Below the pieces are notes generated by a model. That model searched no databases. It saw only the letters and a list, made by a program, of their open reading frames with translations, and was not told the DNA's origin. From Thiothrix sp. (GTDB lineage Bacteria > Pseudomonadota > Gammaproteobacteria > Thiotrichales > Thiotrichaceae), in assembly GCA_008015155.1 (NCBI GenBank), contig SSFA01000019.1, positions 124,001-188,000 of the forward strand: a stretch of 64,000 nucleotides of DNA, read 5' to 3'. Shown piece after piece: positions 8,512-16,891 of this stretch. The position numbers were made by a program, and so were the translations under genes. Each line of letters begins with the position of its first letter. The stretch's first letter is position 1.

Positions 8512-9549
8512 ATGAAAAAGTCTATTATTTTGATGGCCAGTGCCATGGTATTAGCTGGCTTAGCTGCTCCAAGCTTCGCTAAAGACAAAATCATTGGTGT
8601 GTCTTGGTCAAATTTCCAAGAGGAGCGCTGGAAAACTGACGAAGCCGCGATGAAAGCAGCCATTGAAGCAGCTGGTGACAAATATGTTTCTGCTGATGCT
8701 CAAGGTTCAGCTTCTAAGCAATTAACGGATGTGGAAAGTCTGATTGCACAAAAAGCGAATGCACTGATCATTTTAGCGCAAGATGCGAGTGCTATTGGGC
8801 CTGCTGTAGAAAAAGCAGTAGCTGAAGGCATTCCAGTCGTAGGTTATGACCGCTTGATTGAAAACAAAGATGCTTTCTACATCACTTTCGATAATAAAGA
8901 AGTCGGACGCCTACAAGCACAAGCTGTTTTTGCAGCGAAGCCTGAAGGCAATTATGCCTTTATCAAAGGTTCTTCTGCAGATCCCAATGCTGACTTCTTA
9001 TTCTCTGGTCAAATGGAAGTTCTGAAAGAAGCTATTGATGCGGGCAAAGTGAAAAACGTTGGTGAGGCGTATACTGATGGTTGGAAACCAGAAAATGCGC
9101 AAAAGAACATGGAGCAAATTCTGACCGCCAACAATAACAAGGTGGATGCAGTAGTTGCTTCTAACGATGGTACTGCAGGTGGCGCGGTAGCTGCTTTAGC
9201 TGCTCAAGGCTTAGCAGGCTCTGTACCTGTCTCAGGTCAAGACGGTGATCATGCTGCGCTGAATCGTATTGCTTTAGGCACTCAAACCGTTTCGGTTTGG
9301 AAAGACTCCCGTGAGCTTGGCAAAAATGCAGCTGAAATTGCAGCAATGCTCGCTGATGGCAAGAAAATGACTGAAATACCTAATGTCGTTAAATGGGCAG
9401 ATGGTCCAAACAAAGTCGAAATGAGCGCTATTTTCTTAAAACCTGTTGCGATTACCAAGGACAATCTGAATATGGTCATCGATGCCGGTTGGGTGAAGAA
9501 AGATGTGGTTTGCCAAGGTGTGAAAGGCGATTTGGCAGCTTGTAAGTAA
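8512..9549 (+). CDS. xylF: D-xylose ABC transporter substrate-binding protein
   Basis: 345 aa periplasmic binding protein with a clear signal peptide (cleaved after about residue 23, SFA/KD). The mature protein follows the XylF pattern of the periplasmic-binding-protein type I sugar family: [57 protein letters not shown] and VPVSGQDGD. These segments line the sugar pocket in XylF. A strong GGAGGAG precedes the ATG. It is the first gene of xylF-xylH-xylG and likely the most expressed, since a stable hairpin follows it. Xylose is the family expectation; no xylose isomerase or xylulokinase gene is in the window to confirm it. Confidence 0.9.
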   Translation: MKKSIILMASAMVLAGLAAPSFAKDKIIGVSWSNFQEERWKTDEAAMKAAIEAAGDKYVSADAQGSASKQLTDVESLIAQKANALIILAQDASAIGPAVEKAVAEGIPVVGYDRLIENKDAFYITFDNKEVGRLQAQAVFAAKPEGNYAFIKGSSADPNADFLFSGQMEVLKEAIDAGKVKNVGEAYTDGWKPENAQKNMEQILTANNNKVDAVVASNDGTAGGAVAALAAQGLAGSVPVSGQDGDHAALNRIALGTQTVSVWKDSRELGKNAAEIAAMLADGKKMTEIPNVVKWADGPNKVEMSAIFLKPVAITKDNLNMVIDAGWVKKDVVCQGVKGDLAACK

Positions 9550-9581
9550 GAAAAGCATCAAGCTTGACTGAGTGATGTATA

Positions 9582-9603
9582 CCCTCTTCTGACAAGAAGA
9601 GGG
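9582..9603 (+). terminator. Intercistronic hairpin between xylF and xylH
   Basis: A 9 bp perfect stem CCCTCTTCT/AGAAGAGGG with a GACA loop is followed by TTTTAAGG. It sits 32 bases after xylF and 16 bases before xylH. It resembles the partial terminators or mRNA-stabilising hairpins that raise binding-protein mRNA over permease mRNA in ABC operons. Confidence 0.65.
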
Positions 9604-9619
9604 TTTTAAGGATGATGCT

Positions 9620-10924
9620 ATGAGTACCACTACTGCTAACGATAAAGCTCGTGCGAGTGAGCTAGGTCCCGTTGCCAAATTTTTTAAATCCACAGAGCTC
9701 GATACCCGAATGTTGGGTATGGTCGGAGCTATGTTGGTTATTTGGTTTGTATTTAATATTTTATCGAATGGATTATTTTTAACTCCACGTAATTTGTGGA
9801 ACTTGTCTGTGCAAACTGCCTCAGTCGCAGTGATGGCTACTGGCATGGTATTGATTATTGTTACCCGGCATATTGACCTATCAGTTGGCTCAATTTTGGG
9901 CTTTGTGGGCATGATCATGGCGGTCACCCAAGTAGAACTGTTACCGAAATTAGTAGGTTTAGAAAATCCAGTCACTTGGTTTATTGCCTTAGGCCTTGGC
10001 ATTTTAATCGGTGCCGCTATTGGTGCATTCCATGGGTATATTATTGCTTATTTAGGAGTGCCGGCATTTATTGTGACCTTGGGTGGACTTTTGGTCTGGC
10101 GCGGTGCTGCGTGGTGGGTAACTTCTGGGCGTACTGTAGCACCGATGGATGAAACTTTCCGCCTAATGGGTGGCGGGCCTTTTGGCTCGATTGGCGCAAC
10201 TGCTAGTTGGATCATAGGTGTAATCCTGTGCCTGGGCATTGTCGCTGCGATTATTAATACGCGCCGTCAACGCTTACGCTTCAATTTCCCTTTACGTCCG
10301 ATGTGGGCAGAAATTTTCTTGGCTGTGTTAGGTTGTGCGATTACCTTGGGGATTATCGCAGTTTTCAATGCTTATCCTTGGCCAGCTAAGATCGCTGCTG
10401 ATTACGCACAAGCTAATAATATAGCTGTTCCTGAAGGTGGTTTATTTATCGCTCATGGGATTGCTGTACCTGTAATCATTGCTTTAGTAGTCGCCTTAGT
10501 GATGACTTTTATTGCGAATCGTACAAGTTTCGGCCGCTATGTTTATGCTATTGGTGGCAACCCCGAAGCTGCGGAATTAGCGGGGATTAACACCCGTTGG
10601 ATTACAATGAAAATCTTCATTTTGATGGGGATTTTATGTGCGATTGCTGCTGCGATTTCCACCGCGCGACTGAACGCAGCGACCAATGCACTAGGAACTT
10701 TAGATGAGCTCCTAGTCATTGCCGCTGCGGTCATTGGCGGGACTTCTTTAGCGGGTGGTTCAGGCACCATTATTGGCGCTATGCTGGGTGCTCTACTAAT
10801 GCAATCTTTACAATCCGGGATGATTTTGCTGGGCGTAGATACTCCATTGCAAAATATTGTCGTGGGTATTGTGCTGGTGATTGCTGTGTGGATTGATACC
10901 CTTTATCGCAAGCGTACTGCTTAA
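9620..10924 (+). CDS. xylH: Xylose ABC transporter permease
   Basis: 434 aa inner-membrane permease of the ribose/xylose BPD_transp_2 family. About ten hydrophobic segments are visible. The family signature region appears in IVTRHIDLSVGSILGFVGM near the N-terminus, with VPAFIVTLGGLLVWRGAAWW in the middle and AIGGNPEAAELAGIN ... IAAAVIGGTSLAGGSGTIIGAMLGALLM at the C-terminal half, which is the EAA-like loop contacting the ATPase. The start ATG has AAGGAT upstream. It lies downstream of xylF past the hairpin and 15 bp before the ATPase gene. It is longer than typical ribose permeases but normal for XylH. Confidence 0.9.
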   Translation: MSTTTANDKARASELGPVAKFFKSTELDTRMLGMVGAMLVIWFVFNILSNGLFLTPRNLWNLSVQTASVAVMATGMVLIIVTRHIDLSVGSILGFVGMIMAVTQVELLPKLVGLENPVTWFIALGLGILIGAAIGAFHGYIIAYLGVPAFIVTLGGLLVWRGAAWWVTSGRTVAPMDETFRLMGGGPFGSIGATASWIIGVILCLGIVAAIINTRRQRLRFNFPLRPMWAEIFLAVLGCAITLGIIAVFNAYPWPAKIAADYAQANNIAVPEGGLFIAHGIAVPVIIALVVALVMTFIANRTSFGRYVYAIGGNPEAAELAGINTRWITMKIFILMGILCAIAAAISTARLNAATNALGTLDELLVIAAAVIGGTSLAGGSGTIIGAMLGALLMQSLQSGMILLGVDTPLQNIVVGIVLVIAVWIDTLYRKRTA

Positions 10925-10939
10925 ACCGGAGTAACTAGG

Positions 10940-11719
10940 ATGAATGAGACAAGAACACCTCTGGTTGATATGCGTGATGTTTCCATCTCTTTTGGTGGGA
11001 TTCATGCAGTAGATCATGCTTCAGCTGATTTATATGCAGGCGAAGTGGTAGCACTGTTAGGTCATAATGGTGCAGGTAAATCGACTTTTATTAAGATTCT
11101 CTCTGGTGCTTACAAACGTGATGGCGGGCAAATCTTTGTTAATGGCAAGGAAGCGACTATTAATAATCCGCGCGATGCTAAAGGCTATGGAATTGAAACC
11201 ATTTATCAAACCTTAGCCTTAGCAGACAATGTAGACACTGCTGCTAATCTTTATCTAGGTCGGGAACTTAAAACCAGCTGGGGAACTTTAGATGATGTAG
11301 CTATGGAAGCTGAAGCTCGTAAAGTTATGGGGCGCTTAAATCCGCGCTTCCAACGCTTTAAAGAGCCAGTCAAAGCTTTATCAGGTGGTCAACGGCAGTC
11401 GGTCGCGATTGCAAGGGCAATTCTATTCAATGCCCGCATCTTGATCATGGATGAGCCGACTGCTGCTTTAGGCCCACAAGAAACCGCTCAGGTCGGCGAA
11501 CTGATTAAACAACTTAAAGCGGATGGCATTGGCATCTTTTTGATTAGCCATGATATCCACGATGTGTTTGATTTAGCCGATCGAGTAACGGTGATGAAAA
11601 ACGGTCAAGTCGTGGGTACAGCCCATGTGAGTGATGTTACCAAAGATGAAGTGCTTGGCATGATCATTCTTGGTAAATGCCCACCCGGTGCAATACCAGG
11701 CCCTGGGGCGACTAATTAA
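10940..11719 (+). CDS. xylG: Sugar ABC transporter ATP-binding protein, single-domain XylG-like
   Basis: 259 aa ATPase of the sugar ABC family. Walker [10 protein letters not shown] (41-49), signature LSGGQ (147-151) and Walker B LIMDEP (168-173) are intact. The switch His is in [15 protein letters not shown]. Enterobacterial XylG has two fused ATPase domains of about 510 aa; this protein has one, as in several alpha- and other proteobacterial xylose systems, so it probably works as a homodimer. It is the last gene of the operon, followed by a strong terminator. The gene symbol is inferred from neighbours. Confidence 0.85.
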   Translation: MNETRTPLVDMRDVSISFGGIHAVDHASADLYAGEVVALLGHNGAGKSTFIKILSGAYKRDGGQIFVNGKEATINNPRDAKGYGIETIYQTLALADNVDTAANLYLGRELKTSWGTLDDVAMEAEARKVMGRLNPRFQRFKEPVKALSGGQRQSVAIARAILFNARILIMDEPTAALGPQETAQVGELIKQLKADGIGIFLISHDIHDVFDLADRVTVMKNGQVVGTAHVSDVTKDEVLGMIILGKCPPGAIPGPGATN

Positions 11720-11740
11720 TTTCACAGTGCTTCTCCTGTA

Positions 11741-11779
11741 CTCCCTAGCTGCTGGTATTAAGCTAGGGAGCTTTTTTTT
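11741..11779 (+). terminator. Rho-independent terminator after the xylose transport operon
   Basis: CTCCCTAGCT pairs with AGCTAGGGAG across a 10-base loop and is followed by CTTTTTTTT. It lies 22 bases after the ATPase stop. Confidence 0.9.
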
Positions 11780-11906
11780 AATCCCCTCCAAGCGGCTCTT
11801 CTGTAGTATCAACCCAGCTTAAATAGTGCATTATTCACTTGCACTTTAGCAGTAGCATTTCCACAATAGTCTATACTTTTTTTATTTAATCAGGCTATTT
11901 ATTCCA

Positions 11907-13079
11907 ATGAAAAAACTCCTTTTAATCACAGCATGTTTACCCTTACCTGTTTTAGCAGCTGAGCTTGATACGGTATATTTTTACTCTCCAGCTGCCGCTG
12001 CTCGTTCAGTGTCTGAGGATGCAAGCCTTGCAAAAGCGCATGGCAATCGTTTAACACCACCCGACACCAGCTTAGTTGAACCGACTTCTAGTGAAACTAA
12101 GCCTCAAGCGGGGGCTGCTAGTCTAATGACTAAACGCGCTTTTGGTAAATTTTCGGTGCCTTATACTTCAAAACGGGTTTCTGCGCCTAGCACTCAAGCA
12201 GTCGACTCAAGCTCTAATGCGTATCTCAGTGCGACCTTACCTTATAGCGCTATTGGCAAATTGGACTTTCAAGCCTTTGGATCAGGGTCTTTCTGCTCAG
12301 CAAGTATCATTCTTAAAAGTGTGATTGTGACCGCAGCTCATTGCATGCAGGATTATGGTGCAGGTGCTGAACGTTTCGATTCTTATGTATTTCGTCCAGC
12401 CAGCTATAAAGGCAGTAGTCCTTATGGTGAATGGTTGCCTGTTGCTGCGGTTTGGCCAAATACTTGGTCAAAAGGTACTGATATCGGTGAAGGCTCGGCA
12501 GTCGATAATGATTTGGCTGTCATGATTGTCGGTAAGAATGCCCAAGGACAATTTATTAGCGATGTGGTTGGTGGCCATTTGACCTATGGCTGGAACAATT
12601 ATGGCTTTCTTAAAAGCAAAAAAACCGGCAATCTGTGGACAGCAGCTGTCTCCACTTTAGGCTATCCTGGCTTATTAGATAATGGTGAAATCTTACAGCG
12701 TAGCGATGGACCCACTTATTTAACTACGATTAGCGAGGCTCACCAAATCTATCAAGGTAGCAACTTCACTGGTGGCTCCAGTGGTGGACCGTGGATTGTG
12801 AACTTTGGCTACGAAAACCCCACATTTAGCAGTGGAGCAGGTACTGGGCAAAAAGCCCTTGCCAATGTCGTGATTGGTGTCACCTCTTGGGGTAGCTCAG
12901 ACCCGAATCAACCTAAAGATAATTTCGCTTCACAATTTACGCAAAATCCCCGTTATCCTAAAGCTGACTACGGTGGCTTTGGAGCTGGCAATATTGCAGC
13001 CTTGTTAAATACAATTTGCTCAAAGAAGCCTGCTGGTAGTACTCAGACCTTTAAGCAATTGGGTTATTGTGATCAATAA
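11907..13079 (+). CDS. Secreted trypsin-like serine protease
   Basis: 390 aa protein with a Sec signal peptide (residues 1-18, cut near VLA/AEL). A ~100-residue low-similarity pro-region follows, then a chymotrypsin-fold protease domain. The triad is readable: His145 in VTAAHC, Asp202 in DNDLAVM, and Ser292 in TGGSSGGPW. Cys130 and Cys146 flank the His as in trypsins, and a C-terminal Cys pair (C-x16-C) could form another disulfide. No PDZ domain or membrane anchor is present, so this is not DegP/DegS-like. It stands alone between two hairpins. It is probably periplasmic or secreted; the substrate is unknown. Confidence 0.88.
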   Translation: MKKLLLITACLPLPVLAAELDTVYFYSPAAAARSVSEDASLAKAHGNRLTPPDTSLVEPTSSETKPQAGAASLMTKRAFGKFSVPYTSKRVSAPSTQAVDSSSNAYLSATLPYSAIGKLDFQAFGSGSFCSASIILKSVIVTAAHCMQDYGAGAERFDSYVFRPASYKGSSPYGEWLPVAAVWPNTWSKGTDIGEGSAVDNDLAVMIVGKNAQGQFISDVVGGHLTYGWNNYGFLKSKKTGNLWTAAVSTLGYPGLLDNGEILQRSDGPTYLTTISEAHQIYQGSNFTGGSSGGPWIVNFGYENPTFSSGAGTGQKALANVVIGVTSWGSSDPNQPKDNFASQFTQNPRYPKADYGGFGAGNIAALLNTICSKKPAGSTQTFKQLGYCDQ

Positions 13080-13094
13080 GTGGTAAAAATTGAT

Positions 13095-13119
13095 GGCAGC
13101 TTATTTAGTTTAAGCTGCC
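13095..13119. terminator. Bidirectional hairpin between convergent genes
   Basis: GGCAGCTTA/TAAGCTGCC forms a perfect 9 bp stem with a 7-base loop. It is placed between the protease gene (+) and the heptad-repeat gene (-). T-runs are short on the plus side and slightly displaced on the minus side, so it may be a weak shared terminator. Confidence 0.6.
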
Positions 13120-13125
13120 TTAGCT

Positions 13126-15468
13126 TTAGATAATTTCCAGCAGGCGTAAGCCCCAAAAGAAAATAAAACTACTAATTAAACCGGCCAGCGTCCCCTTAAT
13201 AAAGACACTTTGAGTGGATCCAACATATTTCACTACGCTCTTATCCAATTTATCTAATTGGCGATCGCGTTGCCCAATAATTAAATCGCGTTGGTGCACT
13301 TGATCATCTCGGTGCGCAATTTGTGCACGTAGTGCTGCTAGCTCTCCATCTAGATGCTGGATATGTAAGGTAAGCTCTTGAATCTTTTCATCTCGCCGTC
13401 GAATATGCGCTTCTTTAGCCACGATGGATTGGTCACGATCATGAATCGTTGCATCGCGTAAACGAAGAGAATTATCGCGCTCTTTAATTTCTAATTCACG
13501 TGCGGATAATTGCGTATCCCGTTTCTCAATTTGTCGGTCACGCTCAGCAATAATCGTGTCACGTTCAGCAATCGCGGCATCACGCTCGCGGACAATATCT
13601 TCTTGACGCTGCAAATCTTTAGTACGTTGTTCAAGTTGCGCATCACGCTCAGCAATCGCCGCATCGCGCTCGGCAATCGTTTCTTCACGCATGGCGAGCA
13701 TTTCGTCACGATCTTGAATAGTTTGATCCCGAATCTGCAATTGCACATCGCGCTCCGCCAAACTTTGGTCGCGCATGTGCACATCCAGCTGCAGATTGCG
13801 AATTTGCTCATCCCGCCGCCGCACTTCCTCATCACGCTCACCAATGGTGGCTTCACGGGTTTTCAAATGCTCGCCTAACTGGCTAATTTGCTTATCGCGC
13901 TCAGTCAGGCTTTGATCGCGTTCTTTAATAGAACTATCGCGGTTTAGGATGTGTTGATCACGTTTTTGGATACTCTCATCACGCTGCAATAACGAGGCAT
14001 CACGCTCAGATAAAGTTTTATCGCGCCCTGCGACAGTCTCGTCACGCTCTTGCAACTGCGCATTTAACGCAATAATACTGTGATCGCGTTCTAAGATATG
14101 AGTGTCACGTTCTTTGACCGTATCGTCGCGGCTTTTAACCTGCGCGTCACGTAGCTGGATTTGCTTATCGCGTTCTCTTAATTGTAAATCTTGTGCGGTA
14201 ATCCGTTGGTCACGCTCACGAATCGACAAATCACGATCATGAATGGTTTGTTCGCGTTCAGCTAAGCTGTGATCCCGCTCTTTTAGCTGATTATCGCGTT
14301 CTTTTAGCTGATTATCCCGCTCTAATACATCCTGATCAGTTTTTTGGATGCGCTCATCACGGAGGGCTAACTGCCGATCACGCGTCGTGATTTGCAGATC
14401 ACGATCTTGCAGATGATCTTCAAGATTTTCAATGGAAGCAAGGTAATCATAGCTTTTCTGGTCACGGGTCAGAATCGCCTGATCCCGCTCGGCAATACTC
14501 TGATCCCGATCAGCTAGAGCCTGATCACGCTCAGTCAGCTGCTTATCGCGCTCATAAACGGTTAAATCGCGCGCTTCTAATTGCTTTTGTTGAATGACTA
14601 AACGCTGGTCGCGCTCAGTGATTAGCTCTTCTTTAGTGACCAGCCATTGCTCGCGCTCTTTAACTGAAATCTCACGCTCTTGCAAAGTCGCATTGGTCGC
14701 TTCCATATGGCGCTGAATTTCTTCAACCCGTAGATCACGCTCCGCGACTTGGCGATCACGTTCCATCAAATGCTGATCGCGTTTAGCAATTTGATGATCG
14801 CGCTCTTTAATTAATTTCTCTTGCTCAAGGGTCTGGCGGGTACGCTCTTGTATGAGCTGATCCCGCTCTTGAATCTGCTGTTCTTTTTTGGAAATCGTTT
14901 CGTCACGCCCTTGCAGCAGGCGATCTTTATTTTGGACGGCTTGATCGAAACGCAATAAGGAGCGATCTTTGTCCTCCATATTGCGGTCGCGCTGCTCAAT
15001 TAGGGTTTCTTTTTCTTGAATGAGCTTTTCATAAGTGATGAGCTTATTTTCTAGGCCTTTGATGCGCTCTTCTTTACCTTGTAGTAAACCTTCACGCTGA
15101 TGGAGTTGTTCGTCTTTCGCTTGTAAATGCGCATCACGCTTTTGGAGGAGCTCTTCTTTGGCGGCTAAATCACGAGTATGGCGAGTGATAAGTTCGTCTT
15201 TTTCAATTAATAAGGCACTGAGCTTGGCTAATTGATTGTCGCGCTCATCAATGCGTGCATCACGCACTCGTACATGACCATCTTTTTCTAATAAAACACC
15301 GGTCATATTCTGTACAAAGCTATCGCGCTCACTTAAGCGCTGCTGGAGACCGAGTAAGATATTCTTCAGCGACTGTTTATCGGAGGCGGTGAGATATACA
15401 TTGGTATCCAGTTTTTTGTATATCTCTTTGTCCAATTCTTCCATGTTCATCATTGTTCCTATTGGCAT
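13126..15468 (-). CDS. Giant heptad-repeat coiled-coil protein with C-terminal membrane anchor
   Basis: I do not recognise the family. The 780 aa product has three parts: a 46-residue N-terminal segment (MEELDKEIYKKLDTNVYLTA and following), exactly 100 consecutive heptads with no phase break (residues 47-746), and a 34-residue tail with one hydrophobic helix (about 755-777). The heptad consensus is E-R-D-x-x-(I/L/V)-x. By hand count about 58 of 100 heptads have Arg-Asp at positions 2-3, and nearly all have an aliphatic residue at position 6. The other core position would be Arg or Asp, so the core is half polar. A continuous helix of this length would be roughly 100 nm. With no signal peptide and a C-terminal anchor, the rod should be cytoplasmic. 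AGGA before Met6/Met7 favours a start at 15453 or 15450. It is monocistronic. Confidence 0.85.
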   Translation of the reverse strand: MPIGTMMNMEELDKEIYKKLDTNVYLTASDKQSLKNILLGLQQRLSERDSFVQNMTGVLLEKDGHVRVRDARIDERDNQLAKLSALLIEKDELITRHTRDLAAKEELLQKRDAHLQAKDEQLHQREGLLQGKEERIKGLENKLITYEKLIQEKETLIEQRDRNMEDKDRSLLRFDQAVQNKDRLLQGRDETISKKEQQIQERDQLIQERTRQTLEQEKLIKERDHQIAKRDQHLMERDRQVAERDLRVEEIQRHMEATNATLQEREISVKEREQWLVTKEELITERDQRLVIQQKQLEARDLTVYERDKQLTERDQALADRDQSIAERDQAILTRDQKSYDYLASIENLEDHLQDRDLQITTRDRQLALRDERIQKTDQDVLERDNQLKERDNQLKERDHSLAEREQTIHDRDLSIRERDQRITAQDLQLRERDKQIQLRDAQVKSRDDTVKERDTHILERDHSIIALNAQLQERDETVAGRDKTLSERDASLLQRDESIQKRDQHILNRDSSIKERDQSLTERDKQISQLGEHLKTREATIGERDEEVRRRDEQIRNLQLDVHMRDQSLAERDVQLQIRDQTIQDRDEMLAMREETIAERDAAIAERDAQLEQRTKDLQRQEDIVRERDAAIAERDTIIAERDRQIEKRDTQLSARELEIKERDNSLRLRDATIHDRDQSIVAKEAHIRRRDEKIQELTLHIQHLDGELAALRAQIAHRDDQVHQRDLIIGQRDRQLDKLDKSVVKYVGSTQSVFIKGTLAGLISSFIFFWGLRLLEII
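13231..15330 (-). repeat. 100-unit degenerate 21-bp (heptad) coding repeat
   Basis: These 2,100 bases encode the 100 heptads without any insertion or deletion that breaks the 21-bp period. Most units have diverged at synonymous positions. Adjacent units at 14281-14322 (ERDNQLK twice) are 19/21 identical in DNA, and the two ERDAAIA units near 13651-13671 and 13567-13587 are also 19/21 identical, which points to past unit duplication. Confidence 0.85.
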
Positions 15469-15548
15469 AAAGACAGCGCTGCACCACTGCTAGACATATC
15501 TAGAGAATTTTGGCACAGATATTGATCTTTCGCCATGAAGAAACCTGC

Positions 15549-16499
15549 TTAATCTCGGTTCTCTGACTCAAAACTGGGCAGAGGCCCTGAACCGACACTA
15601 CGCATATTCCGGCTACGCAATACCGGCTGGTGAATAGATACGCGACTTTCGCGCCACACCATTAGAACGCCTGCGGTAATCGTGATTGCAGCTCCTACCA
15701 GAGTGAGGGCATCAACAGCCTCATTGAAAAATAGCGTGCCAAAAATAATCGCCCAGATAATCTGACTGTACTGCATAGGCGCAACCACTGCTGCAGGCGC
15801 ACTGCGATAGCCAGTTAAGATAAACAGCTGCCCTAATAAAGCCAGTACCCCTAATAAAAACATTAGACTTAAATCCAATAAATCCATGGGCTTATAGACA
15901 AAATATAAGAGACAGCCCGAAGTCATAATATTCAGAATTAAGGGGCTTAAAATTAAAGTAGCGGAAATTTCTTCACGCCCAATTTTGCGTGAAATGATAG
16001 CTGCCCCCGCGCCACAACAGGCCGATAATGCACCAAATAAGTGACCTATTTCCAAGCGTTGTGGTGTGGGTCGCAAAACTACCAATACCCCAATCAGACC
16101 AACAATAATCAAGGCGCCACGTACTGCTTGTAAGCGCTCACCTAGAAAGGGTACGGCTAAGAGCGAGATGAGCACAGGTGTGGTAAACAATAGGACATAG
16201 ACCTGAACCATCGGCAACATCGAAAATGCGAGGAAAGCAAAACATAAAGCCCCCACCATTAAAGCAGCACGAATGAAAACTAGCCAAGGATGCACAGGTC
16301 GCAGCGCTAAAGGTCGTGCATCAGTAATCCGCACCAAGGAAAATGGCAGATAACTAAATAACATGGCAAAAAAGATAATTTGAAATACTGAGTAGTCGCT
16401 CAACACTTTCACTAAGGCATCATGTGCTGAAAAAATTGCATAGCCCAATAAAGAAATGAGCAAGCCGCTTAAAACCTGAGAATTATTTTTAGAAGTCAT
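15549..16499 (-). CDS. DMT superfamily (EamA-type) transporter
   Basis: 316 aa inner-membrane protein with ten hydrophobic segments in two EamA repeats, typical of RhaT/YdcZ-like drug-metabolite exporters. The first repeat begins GLLISLLGYAIFSAHDALVKVL. The second contains PAAVVAPMQYSQIIWAIIFGTLFFNEAVDALTLVGAAITITAGVLMVWR, the conserved proline/glutamate end of EamA domains. A short basic tail follows. The substrate cannot be predicted. The leader (16500-16650) holds a terminator-like hairpin in the same orientation and a ten-codon reading frame, so attenuation is possible. Confidence 0.87.
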   Translation of the reverse strand: MTSKNNSQVLSGLLISLLGYAIFSAHDALVKVLSDYSVFQIIFFAMLFSYLPFSLVRITDARPLALRPVHPWLVFIRAALMVGALCFAFLAFSMLPMVQVYVLLFTTPVLISLLAVPFLGERLQAVRGALIIVGLIGVLVVLRPTPQRLEIGHLFGALSACCGAGAAIISRKIGREEISATLILSPLILNIMTSGCLLYFVYKPMDLLDLSLMFLLGVLALLGQLFILTGYRSAPAAVVAPMQYSQIIWAIIFGTLFFNEAVDALTLVGAAITITAGVLMVWRESRVSIHQPVLRSRNMRSVGSGPLPSFESENRD

Positions 16500-16551
16500 G
16501 ATTTACTGATAAGTCATCTAGCAGCATCTGTCCGCTAGACTTAAATACTGC

Positions 16552-16593
16552 GCCAAAGAAGAAAGCCCTAACAACGGTAGTGCTGTTAGGGCT
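16552..16593 (-). terminator. Terminator-like hairpin in the eamA leader (attenuator or sRNA end)
   Basis: AGCCCTAACA/TGTTAGGGCT is a perfect 10 bp stem at 16564-16593. On the minus strand it is followed by TTTCTTCTTT, so it would stop minus-strand transcription before the EamA gene at 16499. No minus-strand gene lies upstream to need a terminator. That leaves an attenuator, or the end of a small RNA, as explanations. Confidence 0.55.
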
Positions 16594-16751
16594 TACGGAT
16601 AAACTGTTAACCTATTATAAAGCTGCTAGCAGGCTAAAAACTAGCATTATTTCAAAGCGCTTTAAATTCAACACCAAGATCTAAATCACTGAATTATAAT
16701 AACTTTAAAGCTAGGCTCTACGCTAGGTCGGATTGTGATGATGAGAGCTGC

Positions 16752-16779
16752 TTGACACCTTTGTTTAACAAGGTATCTA
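16752..16779 (+). promoter_or_regulatory. tctC promoter with dyad in the spacer
   Basis: TTGACA (16752-16757), a 16-base spacer and TATCTA (16774-16779) form a good sigma-70 promoter. The spacer contains TTGTTTAACAA (16761-16771), a 5-1-5 dyad, a classic position for a repressor. The leader to tctC is about 105 bases. Confidence 0.5.
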
Positions 16780-16891
16780 ATCAGATTGTGCAACTTGGAG
16801 GAGACGAGTGGCTCTTAAACAATCAGCCCACTATATCAGCAGGGGCTAATAACTAAGTTGGCATCTAACTACATACGAGGAGAAAGCACCC

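Larger units (their letters stand above)
16500..16891. other. Intergenic region between eamA-like (-) and tctC (+)
   Basis: This 392-base gap holds, from left to right: the eamA leader with a CTAGC...GCTAG mini-hairpin, a strong minus-oriented terminator-like hairpin (16564-16593), a ten-codon minus-strand frame (16615-16647), the perfect palindrome CTGCTAGCAG (16622-16631), and the tctC promoter with an internal dyad (16752-16779). I see no conserved protein-coding gene here. Confidence 0.6.

Noticed and set aside
13510..13878. Open frame on the plus strand opposite the heptad gene
   Set aside because: It is the antisense reading of the heptad repeats and has no ribosome site or family pattern.
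13231..15330. Regular 21-bp periodicity suggesting a CRISPR or minisatellite array
   Set aside because: Units are directly adjacent without spacers, differ at codon third positions, and keep an open frame encoding heptads; this is a coding repeat.
16564..16593. Terminator for a plus-strand gene
   Set aside because: The T-rich tail is on the minus strand and no plus-strand gene lies upstream.
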